Positions 8,201 through 17,448 are shown, numbered from the stretch's first letter. The stretch is 32,929 nt of DNA from Mycobacterium intermedium (GCF_002086275.1 NZ_MVHT01000081.1:1-32929), one strand, 5' to 3'. The notes: generated by a model not told the origin, from the letters alone. Numbers and translations: made by a program.

Positions 8201-11200
8201 AAGCCGGTGGTCGCCTGGTAGTTGAACAGCGTCAGGTCGGCGGGTCCGACGCTGAATGTGATGGGGACGAAAATCCGTGCCGAACCATCCGCGGCGCCGA
8301 TGTTCAGCGAGGTCAGCGGACCGAGAATCCTGATCTCCGGGATGTCGAGCGTTCGGACGGTGGCAGCCCTTATCGGCGACCAGGTGCCGAGGTCGCCATT
8401 AGAACCAATGTGCAAGTCCGACAACGTGATGCCGCTGTAAACGGACGTGCCGAGACCGATCGTGATGGGGATATTCACGGGAATGTCGACGGTCAATTGT
8501 GCGGGAATCAAAGGAATGTGAATTGCGTAGCCGGCCCCCCACAGCCCCTGCTGACTACCCCGCCACAAGACGCCGTTGCTCATGTCGCCGGATAGGAAGG
8601 CGCCGGTCGTTATGTCGCCTGAGTTGGCAACACCGGTGCTGTAGTTGCCGGTGTTGGACAACCCCGTGTTGAAGTCACCCCCGTTGGCGATGCCGGTGTT
8701 GAAGTCGCCCGTGTTGAACGCGCCGGTGTTGTAGCTGCCCGCATTGCCGATGCCGGTGCTGAAAACGCCGGTGTTGAACAAACCGAGGTTGGCGCTGTGG
8801 ACATTGCCGATCCCGATGTTGAAGTCGCCGGAGTTGCCGATGCCGACGTTTCCGTTGCCCGAGTTGGCGATTCCGATGTTGTTGGTGCCGGAGTTGAAGA
8901 GACCGATGTTGCCGCTGCCGGAATTCAGGCCGCCAGTTAAGTTCACACCCTGCTGGTTGTTGCCGGTCAGTCCGATGCCGACGTTGTTGTTGCCGGTATT
9001 GCCGAAGCCGACGTTTCCATCACCGGTATTGCCCCAGCCCCAGTTGGTGCCGCCGATATTTCCGCCGCCGAGATTGTTGCTGCCTAGGTTCCCGAACCCG
9101 AAGTTCGCATCGCCGAGGTTTCCCCAGCCCAATTTCATGTCGGCGAGGTTGGCGAGTCCGGTGGTGAAGATGGGACCGGACGGGGTGCTGAACACACCCG
9201 CCATCGCCACGTTGGGTGAGCCAGAGCCGTCCGCCGCGGCTTCCAGAAGCACGCTGGTGTTGTAAATGCCCGACACGCTGTTGCCCAGGTTCAAAAAGCC
9301 GGATTGCAACGAGCCGAAGTTCTGGAAGCCGGAGCTTCCTAGAGCGCCCACCACGCCGCTATTCCACATGCCGGAAGCGTTCGCGCCGAAGTTCTGGAAG
9401 CCCGAAACACCGCCCGCGCCGGAGTTGAAGAACCCCGACGAAGGACTGGTCACCGTATTCCCGAAGCCCGGTCCGCCGGGAACCCTGAGAAATACGATTT
9501 CGCGACCCTCCAGGGCGCCCGAAACGCTGATCGGCAGGCTGTTGCCTGGTCCGCCGACAGCGACTACCGCGCTGGAAATGTATAGCTCGGAATGACCGAG
9601 AACAACGGGGCCGAAAGACAAGCCTTCACCCAGTGCGCCGATGATCGGGAATATATCTGTCCTGGGCATGATCTGGCCGGCTTGGGTGACGGGGATGACC
9701 ACACTCGGGATGGTTATCGTTTGGTTTATCGGTATGGCGATCGACTGGTTTATCGCGATAGCAGGAATCCTGAAGGTCAGGTCGATGCCAATATGGCCCT
9801 GGTTATCGAGCGGCTGCGCGATGCCGTTGTTGAAATCCCCCGAGTTCAGCAGGCCGGTGTTGACATCACCGGTATTGAAAAACCCGGTGTTGACGTGGCC
9901 GGGGTTGAAGCTGCCCGAGTTTGTGTTGCCGACATTGAAGCCGCCCGTGTTGGCACTGCCCGCATTGAAACCACCGGTGTTGACGGCACCGGTGTTGAAC
10001 CAACCCGTGTTGGCGCTGCCGACATTGCCGAAGCCGGTGTTTCCGGCACCAGGGTTCTGGCCGCCCCAGTTTCCCGTACCTGCGTTGAGGGCGCCCCAGT
10101 TCCCACTGCCCGAGTTGCCGATCCCGACGTTTCCAGTGCCCGAGTTGAACAGGCCGACATTTCCGGTCCCCGAGTTGAACAGGCCGACGTTTCCGGCGCC
10201 AGAGTTCAGGGCGCCGATCCCGATCTGACCATCGCCGGTGAGTCCGATACCGATGCTGTGGTTGCCGGTATTGCCGAATCCGATGTTGCTGTTCCCGGTA
10301 TTCGCAAAGCCCTGGTTAAAGCTGCCGGAGTTTCCCCAGCCGAAGTTGTTGTCGCCGAGGTTGCCCCAGCCCTTGTTGAGATTGCCCAGGTTGCCGGAGC
10401 CCGCGTTAAACGATCCGATATTCGCATTGCCGTAGTTTTGGATGCCGACGTTGCCAGCGCCCAGATTTAAGCTGCCTACGTTTCCAAGCCCGAAGTTTGT
10501 GCCACCGAAGTTCCCGTTCCCGACATTAGAGTTCCCGCTGTTGCCGAAGCCGAAGTTACCCACCCCGACATTCCCGAGGCCGTAATTACTATCGTTTCCG
10601 GACGGCGGGCCGACGGAGAAACCCGCTAAATTGGCACCGTTATTGAGAAAGCCCGAGATAAAGGCCGCTGTCCTGGTCGGCAGCAGGCTCTCATTCGCTA
10701 TACCCGACACGGTGTTGCCCACGTTGAAGAAGCCCGATTGCCGCGTCCCGCTGCTTGCTAGGCCGGAGTTGTTGCCGATCGCGTCGACCGCAGTGTTGAA
10801 GAATCCAGAATTGTTGGCGCCGGTGTTGAAGAGGCCCGATGAGCTACCGGAGCCGTCGTTGAAAAAGCCCGAGGACGGGACGGAGGTCGAGTTGAAGAAA
10901 CCCGCGCTGCCGCCGAACAGGTGGCCGGTGTTGTTGCCCCGCGCCAAGAAGCCGTTGTTGAAGTTGCCTGCGTTGTAGGCCCCGGTGTTCACATTGCCGG
11001 AGTTGGCGATGCCGGTGTTGTAGTTGCCGGTGTTGAAGAAACCCGTGTTGGCTCTGCCCAGGTTGAAGGCACCCGTGTTGGTGTCACCCGGGTTCAGGCT
11101 GCCCGTGTTGTAGCTCCCGGCGTTCCCGAAGCCCGTGTTGGCTATGCCGGAGTTGAAGAAGCCGGTGTTGGCGGCACCGGAATTGCCGATGCCGGTATTC

Positions 11201-12102
11201 CCAGTGCCCGAGTTGCCGATGCCGAAGTTTCCGGTGCCGGAGTTGAACAAGCCGATGTTGCCCGTGCCCGAGTTCAGTCCGCCGGTGAGATTGATGCCCC
11301 GTTGATTGTTGCCGGTCAGCCCGAAACCGATGTTCCCGTCGCCGGTGTTGCCGAATCCGATATTCCCACTGCCGGTGTTGCCGAAGCCGAAGTTGTTCAG
11401 CGCTCGCGTCAGCGCCGGACCGGAGTTTCCGAACCCGATGTTGCCGCTGCCTCGGTTGCCGCTGCCGTAATTTCCGCTGCCGATGTTGCCGGAGCCGATG
11501 TTGCCCTGGCCGACGTTCGCCAGGCCGACGTTGCGAAAGATGGTCTGTAAGTTGGGGACACTGGAGGGGATCGCGCCAACCAGCTTCTGCAGCGAGGTGA
11601 AGGGCGTCAACACCGAGACGGAGGCGGCGGCGCCGGCGTGGTAGTCGGACATCGCGACCACGTCCTGGGCCCACATCTGCTCGTACTGAGCCTCAGCCGC
11701 CGCGATCGCGGGAGCATTTTGCCCGAACAGATTCGACGTAACCAGCTGCGCAAATGCAGCGCGGTTGGCGGAAACGATCTCCGGATGCACCGTCGCCGCC
11801 AGCGCCGCCTCAAACGCGGCCGCCGTCACCTGCACCTGCTCGGCCGCTTGCTCGGCGTCAGCGGCCGCCGCACGCAGCCACCCCAGGTATGGCACTGCAG
11901 CATCCGCCATCGCGGCCGCTGCCGGGCCCTGCCACGAGGAACTCGCAAGGCCGACGGTCACCGACGAGAAAGAGGTCGCGGCCGCCGCCAACTCGGTGGC
12001 CAATCCCCGCCAGGCTGCCGCCGCTTCTAACATCGGCCCTGTACCGGCGCCGAGGTAGAGCCGCGCCGAGTTGATCTCAGGCGGCAGCACCGCAAAACTC
12101 AA
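5227..12102 (-). CDS. Giant PPE-MPTR family protein
   Basis: This 2,291-residue protein has an N-terminal PPE domain (1 to about 180) with PPE at residues 7-9 and the WxG motif at Trp57 (SSSWQGPAA). The rest is MPTR pentapeptide array (NxGxGNxG, GLFNSGTGN). Four non-repetitive beta-type segments rich in Ile-Pro (for example FRIPAIAINQSI and VSIPDIPIPLNL) interrupt it at about 9450-9830, 8190-8570, 6880-7250 and 5520-5890. Each is followed by a SSGFFNxGPG block. The modules recur every 1.27-1.34 kb. The start is TTG at 12102, with GGGGGAC upstream; the PPE domain fits only this start. PPE-MPTR proteins are ESX-5 substrates that need a PE partner; none is immediately adjacent in PE-PPE order. 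No frameshift was seen. Confidence 0.93.
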   Translation of the reverse strand: MSFAVLPPEINSARLYLGAGTGPMLEAAAAWRGLATELAAAATSFSSVTVGLASSSWQGPAAAAMADAAVPYLGWLRAAAADAEQAAEQVQVTAAAFEAALAATVHPEIVSANRAAFAQLVTSNLFGQNAPAIAAAEAQYEQMWAQDVVAMSDYHAGAAASVSVLTPFTSLQKLVGAIPSSVPNLQTIFRNVGLANVGQGNIGSGNIGSGNYGSGNRGSGNIGFGNSGPALTRALNNFGFGNTGSGNIGFGNTGDGNIGFGLTGNNQRGINLTGGLNSGTGNIGLFNSGTGNFGIGNSGTGNTGIGNSGAANTGFFNSGIANTGFGNAGSYNTGSLNPGDTNTGAFNLGRANTGFFNTGNYNTGIANSGNVNTGAYNAGNFNNGFLARGNNTGHLFGGSAGFFNSTSVPSSGFFNDGSGSSSGLFNTGANNSGFFNTAVDAIGNNSGLASSGTRQSGFFNVGNTVSGIANESLLPTRTAAFISGFLNNGANLAGFSVGPPSGNDSNYGLGNVGVGNFGFGNSGNSNVGNGNFGGTNFGLGNVGSLNLGAGNVGIQNYGNANIGSFNAGSGNLGNLNKGWGNLGDNNFGWGNSGSFNQGFANTGNSNIGFGNTGNHSIGIGLTGDGQIGIGALNSGAGNVGLFNSGTGNVGLFNSGTGNVGIGNSGSGNWGALNAGTGNWGGQNPGAGNTGFGNVGSANTGWFNTGAVNTGGFNAGSANTGGFNVGNTNSGSFNPGHVNTGFFNTGDVNTGLLNSGDFNNGIAQPLDNQGHIGIDLTFRIPAIAINQSIAIPINQTITIPSVVIPVTQAGQIMPRTDIFPIIGALGEGLSFGPVVLGHSELYISSAVVAVGGPGNSLPISVSGALEGREIVFLRVPGGPGFGNTVTSPSSGFFNSGAGGVSGFQNFGANASGMWNSGVVGALGSSGFQNFGSLQSGFLNLGNSVSGIYNTSVLLEAAADGSGSPNVAMAGVFSTPSGPIFTTGLANLADMKLGWGNLGDANFGFGNLGSNNLGGGNIGGTNWGWGNTGDGNVGFGNTGNNNVGIGLTGNNQQGVNLTGGLNSGSGNIGLFNSGTNNIGIANSGNGNVGIGNSGDFNIGIGNVHSANLGLFNTGVFSTGIGNAGSYNTGAFNTGDFNTGIANGGDFNTGLSNTGNYSTGVANSGDITTGAFLSGDMSNGVLWRGSQQGLWGAGYAIHIPLIPAQLTVDIPVNIPITIGLGTSVYSGITLSDLHIGSNGDLGTWSPIRAATVRTLDIPEIRILGPLTSLNIGAADGSARIFVPITFSVGPADLTLFNYQATTGFFNTSAMPSSGFFNGGPGSVSGISNIGANISGFQNVALHGSSGFNNYGSLLSGMANLGGQGASATMPVLNAGLANVGNNLGFANVGDNNIGFGNTGNNNVGFGNSGNSNVGIANLGTFNLGLGNLGDNNVGLANVGNVNVGISNAGNYNQGVANTGNVNGGLANTGNNNIGIGLTGNHQQGLDLAGGLNSGTGNTGLFNSGTNNSGLFNSGTGNVGIGNSGTGNWGVGNTGLNSTGLVNAGDINTGLFNVGNVNTGIANTGDHNSGSFNPGSFNTASFNPGFYNTGWLNTGRYNTGFANHGNVNTGAFNSGNYSNGMFWRGDFQGLPGANYTVSIPDIPIPLNLRAPVYLDIPITGSFGVVAAEGFTLPAITADVEFSGLGAATVVTIAPITLPDFVIDLAPVGTRIGAGGLVTPVIDIGGAPGLFPIKLPFIDVSPVPGFWNSTEGPSSGFFNNGPGTVSGFGNTGTNTSGFFNLTSGTSGLSGYKNFGDQISGLSNLGSNVSGFLNTGTLNLAAVDSISGFQNIGTSLAGFVNNDPITNLGVANLGLGNIGFGNVGNANFGGGNVGSFNVFSGSLGNYNIGPGNLGDNNFGLGNFGSFNHGFANSGNNNIGFANTGDNNIGIGLTGHNQRGINIAGGLNSGSGNVGLFNSGTNNVGLFNSGAGNIGIGNSGIANRGIANSGDGNWGLWNGGAFNTGIGNAGTSNTGHCNSGSSNTGMFNTGSTNTGSFNAGNYNTGDFNTGDVNTGWANAGDVNTGALNAGNFNNGILWHADYQGLWGTHTEINIPEFPILNLDIVIPVDLPVPVDLSSLSFQKFTVPLPTASTPFLRNFALGPINIPIHVTMPVVDITFGQVDGATSVPIHIHSGVGPIRVVLLDIPAAPGFGNSTTTPSSGFFNSGPGSSSGFGNFGHNSGFGNTLAGDAGNSGMQNYGSMQSGWTNLGRTGSAVIYSATNFATPTNVSRLFNVGTYLPGIFDAANGAVSQIGKLFG

Positions 12103-12379
12103 AGTCGTCCCCCGGGAACCGTTGCCCGCCGCCCCTGTGGCGTCGGTGCACTGACGTCCCGTCGGGGGCGCCTAGCGAGATCGATTATTCAACAGTGGTT
12201 TAAGCAGCGTTGGCTTTTTGCCGAAATTGCCGTTGGCGCAAGCGGATCGCCGGCCCGGTCCGACCACATCGCGAAGCGCAGCGGGTCGTCAGCGGAATTA
12301 AGTTCCGAATTTGATCGTCGATCGTCAGCGAGATGACGAGCCCACCTGTCCGGCCGAGTGTCCGCCTGCAGCAGTCCTT

Positions 12380-12961
12380 CTATGCCACCGAGACGATCCG
12401 CGCGACCACCTTGCCGCCGCGGCGGATTTCGATGGTCTGTCCCGCTTCAACCCGGTCGAAGTAGCGGCCCGCACGCTTTCGCAGTTCGTCGAGGTCGATT
12501 TGTCCACCGCGGTCCGCGGGCCCTGGGGTCATCCCCGCGTCGTCAACGGACACAATGCGTGACAGCAACCGACCACCGCGCACAACATAGATCGTCTCCC
12601 CGGCCGCAACCCGATCGAAGCACCGCCCAGCGCGCTTGCGTAGTTCGTCAAGCCCGATCCACCCGCCGGGTTCCGACGTGTCCTTGACAGACCGCGCGGG
12701 GATCGGCGCTCCCCGCCAGTCGCCGACCGGCGCCATGCGTGCCACCAACTTGCCGCGGCGGACGATGCCGATCGTCTCCCCCGCGGCGACCCGCTCGAGA
12801 TACGTACACGCGTCACTCCGCAGTTGGGTCAGGCCAATCACTTCCCGCATTTCACTCGGATCGGGTCGGCCCGTCGGTGGCGGAGGATCGACGAGCGGGT
12901 ACAGAACCGGAGTGCGCTTCGAATGAGGGCACTTGGCGGGCGCCAAACTCTGAGGAATCAT
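12380..12961 (-). CDS. Protein with three tandem Phd/YefM-like antitoxin domains
   Basis: From ATG 12961 the product has 193 residues and three copies of the antitoxin fold. Copy 1 (about 38-79) contains LTQLRSDACTYLERVAAGE and GIVRRGKLVARM. Copy 2 (about 101-139) contains LDELRKRAGRCFDRVAAGE and VVRGGRLLSRI. Copy 3 (about 154-193) contains LDELRKRAGRYFDRVEAGQ and IRRGGKVVARI. Copies 2 and 3 are nearly identical and arose by recent duplication. A normal VapB/Phd protein has one such domain plus a toxin-binding tail; here there is no tail and no toxin gene on either side. It may be an orphan DNA-binding regulator or a pseudo-dimeric repressor. The ATG at 12961 sits 8 bases past a TATACT -10, suggesting a leaderless message; ATG 12850 is the alternative start. 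Confidence 0.8.
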   Translation of the reverse strand: MIPQSLAPAKCPHSKRTPVLYPLVDPPPPTGRPDPSEMREVIGLTQLRSDACTYLERVAAGETIGIVRRGKLVARMAPVGDWRGAPIPARSVKDTSEPGGWIGLDELRKRAGRCFDRVAAGETIYVVRGGRLLSRIVSVDDAGMTPGPADRGGQIDLDELRKRAGRYFDRVEAGQTIEIRRGGKVVARIVSVA

Positions 12962-12968
12962 CGGCTTC

Positions 12969-12998
12969 AGTATATGACTGTACGTGCGGTCAGTACAG
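12969..12998 (-). promoter_or_regulatory. Leaderless promoter and palindromic operator of the triple-antitoxin gene
   Basis: Minus strand: TATACT (12974-12969) matches the -10 consensus in 5 of 6 positions and lies just upstream of ATG 12961. Overlapping the -35 region is a perfect inverted repeat, CTGTAC (12978-12983) and GTACAG (12993-12998), separated by 9 bp. A dimeric or multi-domain antitoxin-like protein binding here would block its own promoter. The elements are seen directly; the binder is inferred. Confidence 0.5.
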
Positions 12999-13132
12999 CG
13001 ACTCTTTGCCCCTATCGCCTGGCGGCGAACAATGCGAGCCGCACGGCGAGTTCGCCGTCGACAACTCCACCCCAAGACGAAAACCCCGTCGAATCAGGCA
13101 CAATTGGAACGAAGCCGAGCTGCGACGCAGGG

Positions 13133-14683
13133 TCAGCTCGGTGGTGACAGCATGTCCTTCCAGCCGTCATCGCCTGTCCTGGTTGAATTTTCAACCGCGT
13201 ACTTGACTCCGTCCGGACCTATGAGCTCACCGCGCTGCGGGCTGTATACGGCGGCGGGAGGAGCGCCCGGTGTGTAGACACACGGGTTGGGCTGTTGTCC
13301 ATTACATTGCACGACACCAGATCCCGGCCGCGACAACGGGTCACTGACCGGTGGAGGCGTGCCCGGCACCCGGTCGGCTGGTGCGGGATTCAGGCCATTG
13401 TTGACCGACGGTGCCGGGATCACGAGACCCGGCTTCACCGGTTGGTCGCAGCGTGCGGCAGCCGCCGGGCAGGTGAGAAGTTGGTTGGGTTCGCCATACC
13501 AAGGATTGGTGCCCAGCGGAACGTACGGGTTGGGGTCCCGACACTCCCGCGGTGTCGCGGCCCGCTTCCCCGGCACATCCACACACGGAAGGTTGCGTGC
13601 CCCGCGCACCGCGTTGGCCGGAGTGTCCTGGGGGATCTTGCAGTATGTTCCGGACGGCATCGGCGCCAGACTGGTGTCGGCCGGCGACCGCCACTGAGAC
13701 GGCGGCAGAAAGCCGGTCAGACAGGGCGGGGGCTGGTTGATCGTCAGCGCGGTGTCGAGTGTCGCGTATCCGGGAAATGGCGCCGTTACCGTCTCACCTT
13801 CCGCGGCGCCCTGCGGATAGGACACCAATAATTGCTCGATGCCCTTGTTGTAGCGCTTGAGCATCTCCAGCACGATCGCCAGGTTCGCCAGGGTTTGCGG
13901 CAACGACTCGCGGATGTCACCGAACACCTCGTTGACCTGATCAGCGGTCGGCGCCGCCTGAGTCAGGATGCTCTGCAGGGACGGGTCGGTTTCCGCGGCC
14001 TGCGCGGCCAGGATGTCCAGATTGCGCGACCAGCGTCGGATTGAGTCGCCCGAATTGATCTGGCTGTCCAGGATCGGCCCAGAGTTCTGGATGATGTCGT
14101 TGACATCGGAGATGTTGGTCTTGAAGTCGCCCGCGAGAGCTTGAGTCGCGTCGACCAGGCGCTGCAGCGCAGGTCCCAATCCGCCTACGGCTTGGGCCGT
14201 TTCGTCGAGCACCCCGGCGATCTTGTCCGCGGGAATCGCGGCCAGTCCGCGCTGAGCGGCGTCCAGCGCCGGTCCGATCTCCGTGGGCACCGTGCCGTTT
14301 CTGATGGTCTGCCCCGGCCGGAAGTATTGATCCGGGTTGCCGGTCGACACCAGGTCCACATACTGCTCACCCACCGCGGACACCGAATGCACGTTCGCCG
14401 ACGCGTCGATCGGGATCTTGTAGCTGTTGGAAATACTCATGGTGACCCGCGCGCCCCGCTCGAGCGGCTCCACCGCGGTCACCCTGCCGATGGTTTGCCC
14501 GCGATATGTCACGTTGGCTGTCCGGTACAGGCCACCGGACGAGGGCAGTTCGGCCTTCAGCGTGTATTGGCCGATCCCCATAGCACTGGGAATCCGTAGG
14601 TAGTACCAGCCCAACACAATCGCCGTGACCAAACTGATCAGGCCGAACAAGATCAGCTGGCGCCAGACGAAGCGGGTCAGCAT
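13133..14683 (-). CDS. mceF: Mce family protein MceF
   Basis: This is the last gene of the mce operon, 516 residues long. One N-terminal membrane helix (about 7-30, LILFGLISLVTAIVLGWYY) is followed by an MlaD/MCE domain (about 35-120: YRTANVTYRGQTIGRVTAVE), a helical region to about 290, and a Pro/Cys-rich C-terminal tail typical of MceF. Six Mce proteins (A-F) are thought to form a periplasmic lipid-conducting assembly on the YrbE permease. The start at 14683 is chosen because MLTRFVWRQL begins the family sequence and overlaps the mceE stop by 7 nt; the longer frame upstream only covers mceE. No Mce-associated (Mas) gene follows it. Confidence 0.92.
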   Translation of the reverse strand: MLTRFVWRQLILFGLISLVTAIVLGWYYLRIPSAMGIGQYTLKAELPSSGGLYRTANVTYRGQTIGRVTAVEPLERGARVTMSISNSYKIPIDASANVHSVSAVGEQYVDLVSTGNPDQYFRPGQTIRNGTVPTEIGPALDAAQRGLAAIPADKIAGVLDETAQAVGGLGPALQRLVDATQALAGDFKTNISDVNDIIQNSGPILDSQINSGDSIRRWSRNLDILAAQAAETDPSLQSILTQAAPTADQVNEVFGDIRESLPQTLANLAIVLEMLKRYNKGIEQLLVSYPQGAAEGETVTAPFPGYATLDTALTINQPPPCLTGFLPPSQWRSPADTSLAPMPSGTYCKIPQDTPANAVRGARNLPCVDVPGKRAATPRECRDPNPYVPLGTNPWYGEPNQLLTCPAAAARCDQPVKPGLVIPAPSVNNGLNPAPADRVPGTPPPVSDPLSRPGSGVVQCNGQQPNPCVYTPGAPPAAVYSPQRGELIGPDGVKYAVENSTRTGDDGWKDMLSPPS

Positions 14684-15858
14684 TGTCTGTCCGCCCTTTC
14701 GACCAGCGGGCCGCCCGGAACGTCGTTCGGGTTCGGCGTGTACCTGACGTCCGGGATCATCGTGTCGGGGTCCCGCCCCCACGATTGCTCGAGCGCACGC
14801 AGCGCTCCGGAGAATCCAGTCCCGGTCAGGACTGCGTTGTCGATAGCGCTGAGGGTCAAGTCGAGTGTCAGCGACAGGTTGAAGTAGTCGCCACGGAATG
14901 CCTTGGGCACCGCGTCGACATCGAACGGGCGGACGATAAGCAACTTGAGCGCCCGGATAAGTTTTGGCGATGCGCGCCCGAGTTCCCGCAATGGGCACTG
15001 CAGTGCAAGCAAAGCTTGGTGCAGGTCTGCTTCCGAGGCGGACAGGTATTGGTCAGCAACCTCACCGAGCCCGCCCACCGCGTCGACGGCTTCGATCAGC
15101 AGGTTTTGTTTGGCGGCGAAATGTTTTATCAGCGGCGGAAATTGGGTGAGAACACGATCCAGAACGTCCGCTCGAGAACCCACGTACTCCAGCAGTCGAT
15201 TGGTCGAGTCGATGGCGCGGGTGATGTCCCGCCGTTGCTCGTCGAGTCGGGCGGTGAATGTGTCCAGCTTGTCGAGGAAGGCGCGGATCTGGCCGGCCCG
15301 GCCGTGCAGGATGTTGTAGACCTCATTCTGCAGTGATTCGATGTTCGGGATGCCACCCCCGCGCAGGATGGTGGCGAGACTGGCCAGCGTCTGCTCGGTG
15401 GTGGGGTAAGCGGACGAATGAGCGAGCGGGATGGTGTCGCCGTCCTTCAGTTCCGAGACGGGGTTGGGCGGAACACCCAGTTCTACGTGCTGAGAACCCA
15501 ACAGGCTGGTCAGCCCGATCTTCGCCGTGGCGTTCTTCGGCAATTTGACGCTCCTGTCCAGGCTTAGCGTCAACGTCGCGACCCAGTTCTTCAGTTCGAT
15601 CGCACGCACCGTGCCCACAAAAACATCGGCCACCCGCACCCTGCTGTTGTTGTTCAGGGCCAAGGTGTCTGGCATCTGCACGTAGATGGTGTAAGAGTCG
15701 GGACCACTGCCGGGCCCCCCGGGCATCGGCACGTTCGCGATGCCACGCCAGTTTGCGCACGACGTCAGCATCAGGGCTGCCGCCAGCACAGCCAGCACGC
15801 GCCGACCCAGTCGCCGGGTCCCCCCGGCCCAATTACCAAGGGCGGCAAAGACGGTCAT
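14677..15858 (-). CDS. mceE: Mce family lipoprotein MceE (LprK-like)
   Basis: 393 residues. A basic N-terminus (TRRLGRRV) precedes a hydrophobic stretch (21-31) and the lipobox LTSC with Cys34, so this is the lipid-anchored member usual at position E of mce operons. The MlaD/MCE domain follows (about 50-130: NNNSRVRVADVFVGTVRAIEL, TAKIGLTSLLGSQHVEL), then a long helical region. The ATG at 15858 overlaps the mceD stop (ATGA), so translation should be coupled. That matters because the mceD frame is broken upstream. The C-terminus overlaps the mceF start. Paralog number is not assigned; the operon as a whole most resembles the Mce1/Mce2 branch as I remember it. Confidence 0.92.
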   Translation of the reverse strand: MTVFAALGNWAGGTRRLGRRVLAVLAAALMLTSCANWRGIANVPMPGGPGSGPDSYTIYVQMPDTLALNNNSRVRVADVFVGTVRAIELKNWVATLTLSLDRSVKLPKNATAKIGLTSLLGSQHVELGVPPNPVSELKDGDTIPLAHSSAYPTTEQTLASLATILRGGGIPNIESLQNEVYNILHGRAGQIRAFLDKLDTFTARLDEQRRDITRAIDSTNRLLEYVGSRADVLDRVLTQFPPLIKHFAAKQNLLIEAVDAVGGLGEVADQYLSASEADLHQALLALQCPLRELGRASPKLIRALKLLIVRPFDVDAVPKAFRGDYFNLSLTLDLTLSAIDNAVLTGTGFSGALRALEQSWGRDPDTMIPDVRYTPNPNDVPGGPLVERADRQC

Positions 15859-17448
15859 GAGCCCGGTCCCCTCGACACGGCCGCCTCGGCGGGCAGTGGT
15901 GGTCCGCCAGGCGCGGGCCCGGCGACAGGCGCGGGGGTCGGCGGGACTGGTCCGGGGATCACACCCGGTCCCGGTGGCGGCGGCGGTATCGGAACCTGCG
16001 GGGCCTGTACACCGATGGGCGGCAACACCGGGTACTCGTCATAGGCATTGGGCGGGCCTGGCGGCGTCTGCAACCCCGACGGTGGGACAACGGCATCCGG
16101 ACCGCCCATCAATTCTGCGAGGGATTCGGGGGTCAACAGGCCCGCCGTGATCGGACCCACCTGGACGCCCTGCATGCCCGGCGCGGTGACCCAGCCATGT
16201 TGCGTGTTGCGGTGCGACAGCGGTGTGTCGGGCACCCAGATCCCAGGGACGGTGGTGTCCTTGTATCCGTTGGGCGGCTGGAGCCGGGGCTCGGAGTAGG
16301 CGACGTGTTTGGGCAGGACCTCCGCGGTGCTGAACAAATTCAGCCCGAACGGCAGGTAGTTGAACTTGATCGCGTCGAGAATCGGCCCCAGATACTGCGC
16401 ACACAGTTCGGCGGACTCTTGATAGCCCAGTCGGCTGCCCGCCTGAATCATGCTGCACACGAACTGCATTGGATTCGCAAAATTGGGGATCGCCGGGATC
16501 GACATGAGTGTCCCGTGGGCCGGGTGGTAAATCTGACTGAGGTTCATCTCCAACGTCGGCAGTACATGCAGCGCAGTCTCCAACCCATTGAGCGGCTCGG
16601 GTTGGACGAGCGTGGTGGTCAGGGTGGCCAAGTTGTCGATGTCGTGGGTCAGCACCTCGCGGTTCTTGGTCAAGAACGGACGCAGTGTGGCGAGCAGTCC
16701 GTCGAATTGCTGGATCGCATTGGCCAGATTGCGATCGGAAGACGTTAGCCGGTCAGTGAATTGAGCCAGGTTGTCGTTCAACGCGGCGAACTGTTGATCA
16801 TCTTTATGCAGGGCGTTGACGAAAAGCGCCAGGCTGTGCACTACCGCGAAGAAGTCGCCGCGGCCCTGGTTCAGTGCGGTAAGCGCCTTCGACAGGTTTT
16901 CCAGCGTGGTGTTGATCTGCTTGCCTTTGCCGGCGAGCCCGTCCGATCAGGTCGCCGAAGGGGCCCTTGGGTTGGTCGGGAGTCGGACCGAGTTTGTCGA
17001 TGATGTTGGCGACGCTGCCGCGTAGTTCGTCCCACTCCGTCGGCACTTGCGCACGCTCGATGGGGATGACGGCGTTGTCGGCCAGCACCGGACCACCGTT
17101 GTAGGGCGGCTCCAACTGAATACTGCGCGACGCCACCAGCGTTGGGTTCAGGATCACGACGGACGCGTTCGCGGGCACCTTGTAGTTGTTGTCGTAGTGG
17201 AACGTGACTCTCATCTTGTTGCCGGCCGGTTCGATCTTGTCGACCGAGCCGACACGGATGCCCATGATCTGGACCCGGTCCCCGGGATAGAGGGCATTCG
17301 CCTCAGGGATGTAAGCGGTGACGGTGTTGGTGGTCAACGACTGGTAGAACTGCAAGCCCTGGTACGCGGCAACGAGGGCCAGGGCCACCACCAGCAACGC
17401 GATGATCTTCCCGACCGGCATTCGGCGGATATCCAAGACGCTGGTCAA
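15855..17448 (-). pseudogene. mceD: mceD with a frameshift at about 16944
   Basis: From TTG 17448 (overlapping the mceC stop) the frame encodes 168 good MceD codons. These include the membrane helix (IIALLVVALALVAAYQGL) and MlaD domain (IPEANALYPGDRVQIMGIRVG), reaching PKGPFGDLI. The frame then turns into nonsense (GRARRQRQADQHH) and stops at 16804. Skipping one base at 16944 resumes perfect MceD sequence (DGLAGKGKQINTTLENLSKALT) for 362 codons to the stop at 15855. In MceD proteins I recall, four residues (ESAA-like) sit between GDLI and the DGLAG-like block, so an 11-nt deletion is the simplest explanation. The joined product would be about 530 residues, normal for MceD. It could be a sequencing error, a real null, or a recent mutation; the downstream part shows no further decay. 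Confidence 0.88.

Noticed and set aside
5641..10470. Several long plus-strand frames opposite the PPE-MPTR gene
   Set aside because: Low-complexity antisense of the NxGxGN repeat; the minus frame has a PPE domain and correct start.
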